Source: Candidatus Gastranaerophilales bacterium
GTDB lineage: Bacteria > Cyanobacteriota > Vampirovibrionia > Gastranaerophilales > Gastranaerophilaceae
Length of the DNA stretch: 64,000 nucleotides
NCBI GenBank assembly: GCA_905235155.1
Contig: CAJOKJ010000009.1
Span: 1-64,000 of the forward strand
Direction of reading: 5' to 3'
Shown: positions 52,696 to 61,159 of the stretch, piece by piece
Layout of the letters: every line of letters starts with the position of its first letter
Numbering within the stretch: position 1 is the stretch's first letter
The notes under the pieces: generated by a model
What the model was told of the DNA's origin: nothing
Databases searched by the model: none
Seen by the model: only the letters and a program-made list of their open reading frames with translations
Position numbers and translations under genes: made by a program

Positions 52696-53526
52696 ATGCT
52701 TAAAGATTTTCTTACAAAACACGTTGGAATATTTATTGAATTTACAATCATTGTTATTGTAACTTTCTTATTAATGAAAGTTATAAATTTTCTTGATAAA
52801 AAAATCAGAGTAAATATTATTTCAAAACACGAAAATAGTGCCAGATTATTAAGTTTTTGCCCAATTTTGAATAAAGTTATAAAAGCAATTGTTCTATTCA
52901 TAATAATTGCATCCGTTATGCAAGCACACGGATATTCAATGACATCACTTGTTGCAGGGTTTGGTATTGTCGGTATGGCTGTGAGCTTTGCGGCAAAAGA
53001 AAGTATTGCTAACATTTTTGGTTCAGTTTCAATACTTTATGATAAAGTTTTTGATTTAGGTGATTATGTAAAAATCAATGATGTAGAAGGCTATGTGAAT
53101 GATATTAGTCTTCGCTCAACAAAAATTAAAACTTTGGATAACTCAATTATAACTGTTCCGAATAATATCGTTGCAAATTCTGTTATTATCAATTATTCGC
53201 TAATCAAAAAAAGACGTATGATTGAAACAATTGGTATAACTTATGGAACAGCTAACGAAAAAATTGATAAAGCAATTGAAATTATTAAATCAGTGATAAG
53301 AGATAACAATGAAGTCGTTACCAATGACAATTTGGTATTTTTAGAAAAATTAAATTCAAGTTCGATAGATATACACTTGGAAGCATACATAAATTACGGA
53401 GATTTAGCTAATTTCAGACGTGTTAGACAAGATGTTATAAAAGAAGTAGTACGACAATTCAGACAGGAAGGAATAGATTTTGCGTTTCCATCGCAATCTA
53501 TTTATATTGAAAACAATGAAAATTAA
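52696..53526 (+). CDS. MscS-family mechanosensitive channel
   Basis: Three membrane helices (about 10-35, 58-77 and the pore helix SLVAGFGIVGMAVSFAAKESIANIFGS at about 85-110) are followed by the MscS beta and alpha/beta domains. The sequence after the pore (GDYVKINDVEGYVNDISLRSTKIKTLDN) is typical. The length (276) is close to E. coli MscS. I start at the ATG 52696; a GTG two codons upstream would lie before the predicted transcript start. It overlaps rlmH by 11 bases. Confidence 0.93.
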   Translation: MLKDFLTKHVGIFIEFTIIVIVTFLLMKVINFLDKKIRVNIISKHENSARLLSFCPILNKVIKAIVLFIIIASVMQAHGYSMTSLVAGFGIVGMAVSFAAKESIANIFGSVSILYDKVFDLGDYVKINDVEGYVNDISLRSTKIKTLDNSIITVPNNIVANSVIINYSLIKKRRMIETIGITYGTANEKIDKAIEIIKSVIRDNNEVVTNDNLVFLEKLNSSSIDIHLEAYINYGDLANFRRVRQDVIKEVVRQFRQEGIDFAFPSQSIYIENNEN

Positions 53527-53986
53527 AGTTATAGCAATGGGTCGTGTAAATGAACCCTATTTAAAAACAGGTATAGACGAATTTTTAAAACGCATAGCAC
53601 CCTATGCAACAATTGAGGTTTCAGAACTAAAACCTGTTGAAATAAAAGACGAAAATTTAATTCAAAGGTCTTTAGATTTAGAAGCAGAAAAAATAATGGA
53701 TTTAATAAAACCGTCTGCTTTTGTTATAACACTTGAAATTGGCGGAAAAACGCTTTCGTCAGAAGATTTTGCATTACAAATGAATGAGATAATTAATTCA
53801 GGTGTAAATGAATTAATTTTTGTAATAGGCTCATCTCACGGCTTATCACAAAGAGTATCCGAAAGAGCTGATTACAAATTAAGTCTTTCAAAAATGACAT
53901 TTTTACACAACTTTGCAAGACTGATTTTGGTCGAACAAATATACAGAGCATTTAAAATTATCAAAGGTGAAGTCTATCATAAATAA
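53516..53986 (+). CDS. rlmH: 23S rRNA pseudouridine-1915 N3-methyltransferase
   Basis: RlmH is a SPOUT-class methyltransferase acting on the 70S ribosome. MKIKVIAMGRVNEPYLKTGI at the N-terminus, FVIGSSHGLS and the knot segment ADYKLSLSKMTFLHNFARLILVEQIYRA are clear. With the start at 53516 it has 156 residues, exactly the family size; the upstream frame extension has no support. It is coupled to the channel gene by overlap. Confidence 0.95.
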   Translation: MKIKVIAMGRVNEPYLKTGIDEFLKRIAPYATIEVSELKPVEIKDENLIQRSLDLEAEKIMDLIKPSAFVITLEIGGKTLSSEDFALQMNEIINSGVNELIFVIGSSHGLSQRVSERADYKLSLSKMTFLHNFARLILVEQIYRAFKIIKGEVYHK

Positions 53987-54001
53987 CAATTTTTAATATT
54001 G

Positions 54002-55543
54002 TCATATTTTAGAAATATCATCGCTGTTTTCAGCTAATTCATCAATAAGTTTTTTAGCATTTTTTTTGTTTTTTAACGTTGCATTTCCACCAATACAACC
54101 TCCTTCACAGCACATAACTTCTATTAAATTGCAGCCTTGATCACATTCTCCGCAAGTGGCATATTTTTTTAATTGTTTTATGCTATCTTTGTTTAAACCA
54201 TTTATTATAAAAGGTTTAACAGCATTTTCATCTTGTAAAGTTGCCTTTATTGATTCTGCAACGCCTCCTGAAATGCCAAAATTACGTGCTTGTTTTGAGG
54301 CTTCAACAGTATATTTTTGTTCTTTACATTCCTCTATTTTTATTTCTTTTGCCGTAAACAATGCCTCTAATTCTTCGTAATTCATAACATAATCAACATT
54401 CGGATTACCAAAAGCTTCTGCACGCTTTGCAACACAAGGACTTACAAAAACAGTAATACACTCAGTATATTCTTTTTTTACAATTTCAGCAGTGTAATAT
54501 AATGGTGTTTTTGTATCTGATACAAAAGGTTTAATTTCTTGAAGATGTTTTTTCACAAGTTGATTATAACCTGCACAACAAGATGTAGTCATAAATGTAT
54601 GTAACTTTTCATCGTCATCCTGTGATTCCTGTTCGCCATAGCCGCCAACATTTGCCCATTCGGTAAGCCAATCTGATTCTTTTTCATTTACAGCCTTCAT
54701 TCTCTCAACAAATTCTTCAGCTTCATTTTTTGCTGTAATATCAGCACCTTGTGCTACTTCATAAACATCATCAAAACCTGATTTAATAATTGCATTTTTT
54801 AATTGATATATATTTGCATTAAATTGTCCCGCAATTGATGGTGCAATCATTGCAATAACTTTTTTATCTGATTTTATTGCTTTTAAAATATCAACAATTT
54901 GACTTCTTTCATGAACAGCACAGAATGGACACGCAGTAACACATTTTCCACAGTTTATACATTTATCATAATCAATACTTGCAAAACCTGTTTCATCTTT
55001 TTTTATTGCTCCGACAGGACAAGAATCCTCGCAAGGTACGGAAATTTTTGTAATAGCCTTATATGGACATACACCTACACATTTTTGACACTTTTTACAT
55101 TTAGAATCATCTATAACAGATTTACTATCACTAATTGATATTGCACCAAATTTACAAGCAGATTGACAAGGTCTTGCAACACAACCTTGACACAAATCCG
55201 TAACATAAATTCTGTTTGTAGCACAACCTTTACAAGCAGTTTGAAGTACAGTTAAATTTTTATCGCTTATTTGAGTTCTTTCTAAAGCCCAAGTTGCATA
55301 ATCAGACAAAGACACCGTTTCATCATCTTCTTCAATAGGAAAACCTAATCCGGCAATCGCTCTGTCTTTAATAATAGCTCTTTCTTTATATACGCAACAT
55401 CTATAAGGAACTTCCATACCCTTTGGTCGCATATCATAAGGTATAAGACGTGCCTTACGTGTAAAATCATCAGACAAAAAAGCTTTTATTATTCTTACTA
55501 ATATTTCCTTTTTTAAATGTATAAATTGTCCTAAATCACTCAT
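54002..55543 (-). CDS. Second [FeFe]-hydrogenase-like protein, atypical H-cluster motifs
   Basis: After an N-terminal region with extra Cys motifs (ACKGCATNRIYVTDLCQGC), ferredoxin-type 4Fe-4S motifs follow (CKKCQKCVGVCPYKAI, CINCGKCVTACPF), then the hydrogenase domain. The three H-cluster motifs depart from those of catalytic group A enzymes: TSCCAGY replaces TSCCPAW, SPCVAKR replaces MPCTAKK, and CCEGGCIGG replaces ACPGGCxxGG. These are features of group B (or sensory group C) hydrogenases. At 513 residues it lacks the NuoG-like N-terminus of HydA. It may produce or sense H2. The gene lies 82 bases downstream of hydA in the same direction. Confidence 0.8.
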   Translation of the reverse strand: MSDLGQFIHLKKEILVRIIKAFLSDDFTRKARLIPYDMRPKGMEVPYRCCVYKERAIIKDRAIAGLGFPIEEDDETVSLSDYATWALERTQISDKNLTVLQTACKGCATNRIYVTDLCQGCVARPCQSACKFGAISISDSKSVIDDSKCKKCQKCVGVCPYKAITKISVPCEDSCPVGAIKKDETGFASIDYDKCINCGKCVTACPFCAVHERSQIVDILKAIKSDKKVIAMIAPSIAGQFNANIYQLKNAIIKSGFDDVYEVAQGADITAKNEAEEFVERMKAVNEKESDWLTEWANVGGYGEQESQDDDEKLHTFMTTSCCAGYNQLVKKHLQEIKPFVSDTKTPLYYTAEIVKKEYTECITVFVSPCVAKRAEAFGNPNVDYVMNYEELEALFTAKEIKIEECKEQKYTVEASKQARNFGISGGVAESIKATLQDENAVKPFIINGLNKDSIKQLKKYATCGECDQGCNLIEVMCCEGGCIGGNATLKNKKNAKKLIDELAENSDDISKI

Positions 55544-55572
55544 TTAAATCACCTTTTACTCTACAAAACATA

Positions 55573-55594
55573 CTCCGCCTTTTTAATGGCGGAG
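55573..55594. terminator. Hairpin between the two hydrogenase genes
   Basis: CTCCGCC and GGCGGAG pair around an AT-rich loop. T-rich sequence is stronger on the plus strand, so its effect on the minus-strand operon is uncertain. It may separate hydA from the second hydrogenase. Confidence 0.55.
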
Positions 55595-55624
55595 CATATT
55601 TTTTATTTAATTCAAAAAATCAAA

Positions 55625-57394
55625 TTACTTAATATCTTTATAAGAATCTTTGAATTTATCATTGTATGAAGTATGAAGCAAGTGATGTGCTTTTTCACTT
55701 CCCGGTTTACCATCCAAGCATTCTGCATATAATTTTAAAATATCAGGATTTTCGTGTGAACGTCTTAATTCAAGATTTTTATCTTCTGTGTATAAACCTT
55801 CTGCACGTTCTTCCTTAACTTTAATATCATCGCAGCTTCTTGGTTGACCGCCACCATTAATACATCCGCCCGGACAAGCCATAACTTCAAGCAACTGGAA
55901 GTTTGCAGTTCCATTTTTAATTTCTTGAATTGCTTTTTCTGCTTCTTTTAATGTTGAAACAACTCTTATCACAACTTTAGTGCCTTTGATATCCATTTCA
56001 ACTGTTTTTGAACGGGAATTTTTATCTACACCACGAAATTCCTTAATGTCATTGCTTGTAACATTTTCACCTGTGATGTAGTAATATGCAGTTCTTGCAG
56101 CAGCTTCGGCAACACCGCCTGATGCACCGAATATTGTACCTGCACCGGAATATTCACCAAACGGAGAATCTGCTTTTTCATCTTCTAATGCTTTAAAGTC
56201 AATACCTGCTTCTTTTATCATTCTGCCTAATTCTTGAGTTGTTAAAACTATATCAGTTTCACCTTTCAATTGTTCTCTTTTTGCTTCATATTTTTTAGCA
56301 GTACAAGGCATAATTGAAACAACCACCATGTTATCTTTTGTGTAACCTTCATAGTATTTTGGTAAAAACTCTTTTATTACAGGTGATAACATACCTTGTG
56401 GAGATTTACAAGATGATAAGTGTGCCAACATATCAGGGTGTTGAGTTTCCATATATCTAATCCAAGCAGGGCAGCAAGATGTAAACATTGGTAAAACACC
56501 GTTATTTGTAACTCTGTCTACAAATTCCGTTGCTTCTTCCGTAATTGTTAAATCTGCCGAAAAGTTTGTATCAAATACTAAATCAAAACCGATTTTTCTT
56601 AAAGCGGCATATATTTTACCAATAGTATTTTCACCCGGTTTTAATCCGAACATTTCTCCGACTGCTACACGAACAGATGGTGCAATTTGAACAACAACTT
56701 TCTTTTCTTTGTTGTTTATTTCGTCCCAAACTTCATCAACATTTGATTTAATTGTTAAAGCACCTGTTGGACATACTGCTTGACATTGACCGCAGAATAC
56801 GCAATCAACTGCAGCTAAATCTCTGCCGCTCATAGGTTGAACCACAGTTTTTGAACCTCTGTTAGCGAAACCTAATACGGAATGACCTTGAAATTCGCTA
56901 CACGCTCTTACACAAGCACCACAAAGGATACACTTGTTAGGGTCACGAACTATTGATGGATTTCTGTCATCAATTTCCATCATTTCTTCTTTTGTTAATG
57001 TCGGATATTTGATTTTTCTTACACCATATTCTTCAGAATATTGTTGTAATTCGCACTTACCAGATTTTTCACAAGTTGTACATTCTCTGTCATGGTTTGT
57101 AAGTAACAATTCAAGAACTGTTTTTCTTATTTTTCTAACTCTTTGAGAGTTAATACTTACTTTAATACCTGCTTCAGGAGGCATTGTACAAGATGAATTA
57201 ACCATCACTCTGCCGTTTGGATATTCAACTTCTACAACACACATACGGCAAGCACCAAATTGTGTTAAGTCAGGACGATAACAGAAAGTAGGTACATTCA
57301 TGCCTGCTTTTCTGATAACTTCCAAAAGATTTGGCTCATCGGTAAATTCTACCTCTTTGCCCTCAATAAATAATGTTTTTTTATCTTCTGACAT
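55625..57394 (-). CDS. hydA: [FeFe]-hydrogenase catalytic subunit, trimeric bifurcating type
   Basis: HydA evolves or takes up H2 in the HydABC complex, which couples reduced ferredoxin and NADH. It has a 2Fe-2S domain (1-80), the His-ligated cluster (H-x3-C-x2-C-x5-C around NHDRECTTCEKSGKC), two 4Fe-4S motifs (CILCGACVRAC, CVFCGQCQAVC), and the canonical H-cluster motifs TSCCPAW, MPCTAKK and MACPGGCINGG. At 589 residues it is the M3 form without the extra C-terminal cluster domain of Thermotoga HydA. It follows hydB by 45 bases. Confidence 0.95.
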   Translation of the reverse strand: MSEDKKTLFIEGKEVEFTDEPNLLEVIRKAGMNVPTFCYRPDLTQFGACRMCVVEVEYPNGRVMVNSSCTMPPEAGIKVSINSQRVRKIRKTVLELLLTNHDRECTTCEKSGKCELQQYSEEYGVRKIKYPTLTKEEMMEIDDRNPSIVRDPNKCILCGACVRACSEFQGHSVLGFANRGSKTVVQPMSGRDLAAVDCVFCGQCQAVCPTGALTIKSNVDEVWDEINNKEKKVVVQIAPSVRVAVGEMFGLKPGENTIGKIYAALRKIGFDLVFDTNFSADLTITEEATEFVDRVTNNGVLPMFTSCCPAWIRYMETQHPDMLAHLSSCKSPQGMLSPVIKEFLPKYYEGYTKDNMVVVSIMPCTAKKYEAKREQLKGETDIVLTTQELGRMIKEAGIDFKALEDEKADSPFGEYSGAGTIFGASGGVAEAAARTAYYYITGENVTSNDIKEFRGVDKNSRSKTVEMDIKGTKVVIRVVSTLKEAEKAIQEIKNGTANFQLLEVMACPGGCINGGGQPRSCDDIKVKEERAEGLYTEDKNLELRRSHENPDILKLYAECLDGKPGSEKAHHLLHTSYNDKFKDSYKDIK

Positions 57395-57439
57395 ATTATT
57401 TTTCCTTTTTGATTATCTGTGTACTACTAAAATTATATA

Positions 57440-59293
57440 CTACTCTTTAACAATTGCCTTGAATGGACAATTTGATAAACAAGCTTCACATTTAATACAT
57501 TTTGACTGATCAATGTGATGAGGTTGTTTAACAGTACCTTCAATTGCACCAACAGGACAAGTTCTTGCACATTTTGTACAACCTTTACATTTTTCAGCAT
57601 CAATTTTAATTGTCTTAAGAGCAGTACATACACCCGCAGGACATTTTTTATCAACAATGTGAGCAAGATATTCATCTTTAAAGTATTTTAAAGTTGATAA
57701 TACAGGGTTTGGAGCAGTTTTACCCAAACCGCATAAAGAACCGTCTTTAACAGTATTAGCCAAATCTTCCAATACCTCTAAATCAGATAATTCTCCTTTA
57801 CCTTTAACAATTTTTTCTAAGATTTTTAACATATTCTTAGTACCTTCACGGCAAGGAACACATTTACCGCAAGATTCGTTCTTTGTAAAGTTCATAAAAA
57901 ATCTTGCGACTTCAACCATACATGTATCTTCAGCCATAACAACAAGACCGCCTGAACCTACCATAGCACCTGCTTTTGCTAAGCTATCGTAATCCATTGG
58001 TAAATCTAAGTGTTCTTCTGTTAAACAACCGCCTGAAGGACCACCGATTTGTACAGCCTTAAATTTCTTACCGCCTCTGATACCGCCACCGATATCAAAG
58101 ATAATTTCTCTTAATGTAGTACCCATAGGAACTTCAATAAGACCTGTATTGTTTACTTCACCTGTTAAAGCGAATGTTTTTGTACCTTTTGCAGTTTCAG
58201 TACCCATAGATGCAAACCATTTTGCACCTTTTCTCATTATAACAGGTACATTAGCCAAAGTTTCTACGTTATTGATTAATGTAGGTCTGCCAAATAAACC
58301 TTTATTAGCAGGGAAAGGCGGTTTTGGTCTTGGCATACCACGTTCACCTTCAATAGATGCTATAAGTGCTGATTCTTCACCACAAACAAATGCACCTGCA
58401 CCTTCTTTAATATGTAATACAAATGAGAAATCTGTTCCAAAAATATTTTTACCTAAGTAATGACGTTCTTCTGCATCTGCAATCGCTTTTCTTAAACGTT
58501 TTATTGCAAGAGGGTATTCGGCACGAACATAAATGTATCCTTCATCAGCACCAATGGCAAATGCTGCTATTGCCATACCTTCTAATAATTTGTGAGGGTC
58601 GCCTTCCATAACACTTCTGTCCATGAATGCACCAGGATCACCTTCATCACCATTACATACAACATAAGACTTTCCGCCTCTGTTTGCTGCTGTAAATTTC
58701 CATTTCAAGCCTGTTGGGAAACCTGCACCGCCTCTACCTTTTAAGCCTGAATCCAAAATTTCTTGTATAACAGCATCCGGATTATTCTCTTTTATAATAT
58801 TTGCTAATGCCTCATAACCGTGAACGGCAATTGCTTCATCTAAAGATTCTGCGTTTATTTTACCGCAGTTTTCCAATGCTGTACGAGTTTGTTTTGCATA
58901 GAAATTGATATCATCATTTTTCTTAATGTGTTGTTTAGTTGCAGGATCAGTGTATAATAACCTTTCAACAGGTTCTCCGCCTACAATATGAGAATTGAAA
59001 ATTTCTTCTACGTCTTCAACTTTAACTTTTACGTAAGTTGTGTGATATTCCGGTAAAACAACCAATACCCCTTGTTCACAAAAGCCGTGACAACCTGTTG
59101 GAATAACAGTCATTTTATCGTGAGAAGATAAAGTACTAACACTTGCACCTAACTCTCTAAATTTTTCCATTACTTTTAAAGAACCATTTGCAACACAACC
59201 TGTACCACCGCAAACAAGAACTCTAAAACCTTGTTCTTTTATTTGTTCTTGAGCCTTTTCTTGCTCTTTTTGAATATCAATATTTAATTCCAT
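57440..59293 (-). CDS. hydB: NuoF-like flavoprotein subunit of the hydrogenase
   Basis: HydB binds NAD(H), FMN and iron-sulfur clusters. An N-terminal thioredoxin-like 2Fe-2S domain (about 20-110, VCGGTGCVANGS) precedes the NuoF core with GRGGAGFPTGLKW and GDEGDPGAFMDR (NADH and FMN binding), the ESCGKCVPCREGT cluster site, and a C-terminal pair of 4Fe-4S motifs (CKGCTKCARTC, CIKCEACLSNC). The length of 617 agrees with HydB. It abuts hydC with a one-base overlap (ATAATG). Confidence 0.95.
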   Translation of the reverse strand: MELNIDIQKEQEKAQEQIKEQGFRVLVCGGTGCVANGSLKVMEKFRELGASVSTLSSHDKMTVIPTGCHGFCEQGVLVVLPEYHTTYVKVKVEDVEEIFNSHIVGGEPVERLLYTDPATKQHIKKNDDINFYAKQTRTALENCGKINAESLDEAIAVHGYEALANIIKENNPDAVIQEILDSGLKGRGGAGFPTGLKWKFTAANRGGKSYVVCNGDEGDPGAFMDRSVMEGDPHKLLEGMAIAAFAIGADEGYIYVRAEYPLAIKRLRKAIADAEERHYLGKNIFGTDFSFVLHIKEGAGAFVCGEESALIASIEGERGMPRPKPPFPANKGLFGRPTLINNVETLANVPVIMRKGAKWFASMGTETAKGTKTFALTGEVNNTGLIEVPMGTTLREIIFDIGGGIRGGKKFKAVQIGGPSGGCLTEEHLDLPMDYDSLAKAGAMVGSGGLVVMAEDTCMVEVARFFMNFTKNESCGKCVPCREGTKNMLKILEKIVKGKGELSDLEVLEDLANTVKDGSLCGLGKTAPNPVLSTLKYFKDEYLAHIVDKKCPAGVCTALKTIKIDAEKCKGCTKCARTCPVGAIEGTVKQPHHIDQSKCIKCEACLSNCPFKAIVKE

Positions 59294-59784
59294 TATTTAT
59301 TTTCCTCCTGAAGAATAGTATCCAAAACTACTTTGATTGCATCAGACGTCATTTGAGGATAAACTTTATCGTTTATCATAACAACTGGAGCTAAACCGCA
59401 AGCACCTAAACAGCTTACTGTTTCCAAAGAAAAAAGACCGTTATCGGTAGTAAATTTACCGTCTTTTAGGTCTAATCTTGCTCTTATTGCGTTTAATACA
59501 GGCATTGAACCTCTAACGTGACATGCTGTTCCATCACAACATCTGATTTCATATTTACCTTTCGGATCTAATGAAAATTGAGCATAGAATGTCGCAACAC
59601 CTAAAACTGTTGCCGGTGACAAACCTTCCATTTTTGTTCCGATATAAATCATTGCTTCTTCAGGCAAATATCTGTAAATACTTTGTACTTCTTGAAGAAT
59701 AGCAATTAAGTACGATTTTTGATAATCGTATTTAGCCATAATCTTGTTGAGTTCTTCGGTATTAACCTTGTTAATCGTATTCAT
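59293..59784 (-). CDS. hydC: NuoE-like 2Fe-2S subunit of the hydrogenase
   Basis: The thioredoxin-like 2Fe-2S domain has ligands in CDGTACHVRGS and ETVSCLGACGLAPV. The N-terminal helical part (QKSYLIAILQEVQSIYRYLPEEA) is the NuoE bundle. I use the ATG at 59784, four bases after GGAGG; a TTG one codon upstream is less likely. It is the first gene of the hydCBA operon, under the operator region at 59821-59903. Confidence 0.95.
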   Translation of the reverse strand: MNTINKVNTEELNKIMAKYDYQKSYLIAILQEVQSIYRYLPEEAMIYIGTKMEGLSPATVLGVATFYAQFSLDPKGKYEIRCCDGTACHVRGSMPVLNAIRARLDLKDGKFTTDNGLFSLETVSCLGACGLAPVVMINDKVYPQMTSDAIKVVLDTILQEENK

Positions 59785-59820
59785 CAAACCTCCAATTCTT
59801 TATGTATACGCTAAAATATT

Positions 59821-59903
59821 TTTTATCATGCATTTGATAAAATTATAACATAAAAGACTTATTATAAATACAATAGATTAATATTATCAAATAATTTTAT
59901 CAA
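59821..59903 (-). promoter_or_regulatory. hydC promoter and repeated TTTATCA operator motifs
   Basis: An extended -10 (TGTTATAAT on the minus strand, hexamer at 59842-59847) points at hydC. TTTTATCA (59821-59828) and TGATAAAA (59835-59842) form a palindrome that covers the predicted start. A further arm pair, TTGATAAAATTAT (59834-59846) and ATAATTTTATCAA (59891-59903), lies across the promoter. This is a good candidate for a repressor site, possibly redox-linked. Confidence 0.55.
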
Positions 59904-59911
59904 ACATTCAT

Positions 59912-59943
59912 AATATCACAATTAAAGTTTAAATTGTGATATT
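59912..59943. repeat. Palindrome upstream of the hydrogenase operon
   Basis: AATATCACAATT (59912-59923) and AATTGTGATATT (59932-59943) are perfect 12-base arms around an eight-base loop. T residues follow on the plus strand. It could be an operator or a bidirectional terminator between hydC and rnpB. The rest of 59944-60034 shows no gene. Confidence 0.6.
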
Positions 59944-60034
59944 TTTCTTGATTGATTTTATTACACATAAAAAGCAAAGTCAATAACAAAAACATAAAGA
60001 ATACACCATTATAAAACAACATTTTGCAAACGTA

Positions 60035-60064
60035 TTTACAATATATTAAGAAATATGCTAGAAT
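60035..60064 (+). promoter_or_regulatory. rnpB promoter
   Basis: TTTACA (60035-60040), 18-base spacer, TAGAAT (60059-60064) with an upstream TGC (extended -10). The predicted start at about 60071 coincides with the first base of helix P1. Confidence 0.75.
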
Positions 60065-60070
60065 AATTGA

Positions 60071-60408
60071 GCAGAGTAATCGGATAATCGCACTGCAAAG
60101 TGAGGAAAGTCCGTGCATTCAAGGACAGGTTGCCGGAGAAACTCCGGACGGTGTGAGCCGGTGGATAGTGCCACAGGAAATATACTGCCGATGGATTTTA
60201 TATCACAGGCGATGGTGCAACGGTGAGTTAAGAGCTTCACCAGCAATAATGAGAATTATTGGCTAGGCAAACCCCAATCGAATGCAAGATTAACTTGAAG
60301 GTTTAAAGGCTGTCCGCCCACTTCAGACAAATCGCTAGAGTTTGTGAGTAATCACATTCCCAGACAGATGATTATCTAAAACAGAACACGGCTTACGGAT
60401 TACTCTGC
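60071..60408 (+). ncRNA. rnpB: RNase P RNA, bacterial type A
   Basis: This is the catalytic RNA of RNase P, which trims tRNA 5' leaders. Helix P1 is GCAGAGTAATC (60071-60081) with GATTACTCTGC (60398-60408). The universally conserved GAGGAAAGTCC lies near 60102 and the matching ACAGAA...GGCTTA near 60381-60395. Five T residues follow P1, enough for a weak terminator. The downstream glycosyltransferase begins 16 bases later and may be partly cotranscribed. Confidence 0.97.
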
Positions 60409-60424
60409 TTTTTAAAGGATTAAA

Positions 60425-61156
60425 ATGAACGTTACTATTGTTTTACCAACCTACAATGAAGCAGAAAATATTGAAGATTTTTTAAATGCTGTTTATAAAG
60501 TTATTAATGAAATAACTGATTTTAATATAAATACTCTTATCGTTGATGACAATTCACCTGATGGCACTGCTGATATTGTCAAAAATCTTCAACAAACAAA
60601 TGATAAGATTTATCTTCTTGAAAATAACACAAGAGGGTTGGGTAATGCTTACAAAAAAGGTTTTAAATATGCTATTAACAACTTAAATCCTGAAATATTG
60701 GTAGAAATGGACTCTGATTTTTCTCATGACCCTGAAAAATTAAAAGAAATTTTACCACCCATTAAAAGCGGATATGATTTTGTCATTGGTTCAAGATACA
60801 TAAAGGGCGGTTCAATTCCTAAAGATTGGGCTTTAATTAGAAAAATGAACAGCAAATACGGAAATATTTTTGCCCGTTTTATTGCAGGATTATTTAAAAT
60901 AAAAGATTGCACATCTGGATATAGAGCTATCAGAGTTGATATTTTAAAACAAATAGATTTAGATAATCTTGATGTAAACGGCTATGCATTTCAAATGAAC
61001 ATTCTCTATGAATGCGTACATCACGGAGCAAAATTTTTGGAAATTCCAATAGATTTTATTGATAGAGCTAAGGGTAAATCTAAACTTGGAATTAATGATG
61101 TAAAAGAATTTATGGTTAATTCTTTTAAGCTTTTATTCCGCAGAATGTTTAACTAA
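60425..61156 (+). CDS. Polyprenol-phosphate mannosyltransferase-like GT2
   Basis: A GT2 enzyme of the dolichol-phosphate mannose synthase group: IVLPTYNEAENI, VDDNSPDGTADI, EMDSDFSHDP with the DxD motif and GSRYIKGGS. It should transfer a sugar from a nucleotide donor to undecaprenyl phosphate on the cytoplasmic face. At 243 residues it lacks the C-terminal membrane helices of larger members. AAAGGA precedes the ATG. The convergent GT-C gene could use its lipid-linked product. Confidence 0.92.
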   Translation: MNVTIVLPTYNEAENIEDFLNAVYKVINEITDFNINTLIVDDNSPDGTADIVKNLQQTNDKIYLLENNTRGLGNAYKKGFKYAINNLNPEILVEMDSDFSHDPEKLKEILPPIKSGYDFVIGSRYIKGGSIPKDWALIRKMNSKYGNIFARFIAGLFKIKDCTSGYRAIRVDILKQIDLDNLDVNGYAFQMNILYECVHHGAKFLEIPIDFIDRAKGKSKLGINDVKEFMVNSFKLLFRRMFN

Positions 61157-61159
61157 TCA

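Noticed and set aside
57433-57675. Overlapping frame of 80 residues at the hydB 3' end
   Set aside because: It is an alternate reading of the cysteine-rich C-terminus of hydB, rich in Leu and Val from codon bias, with no start signal.
60024-60266. Open frame inside rnpB
   Set aside because: The sequence is clearly RNase P RNA with conserved helices; the frame is incidental.
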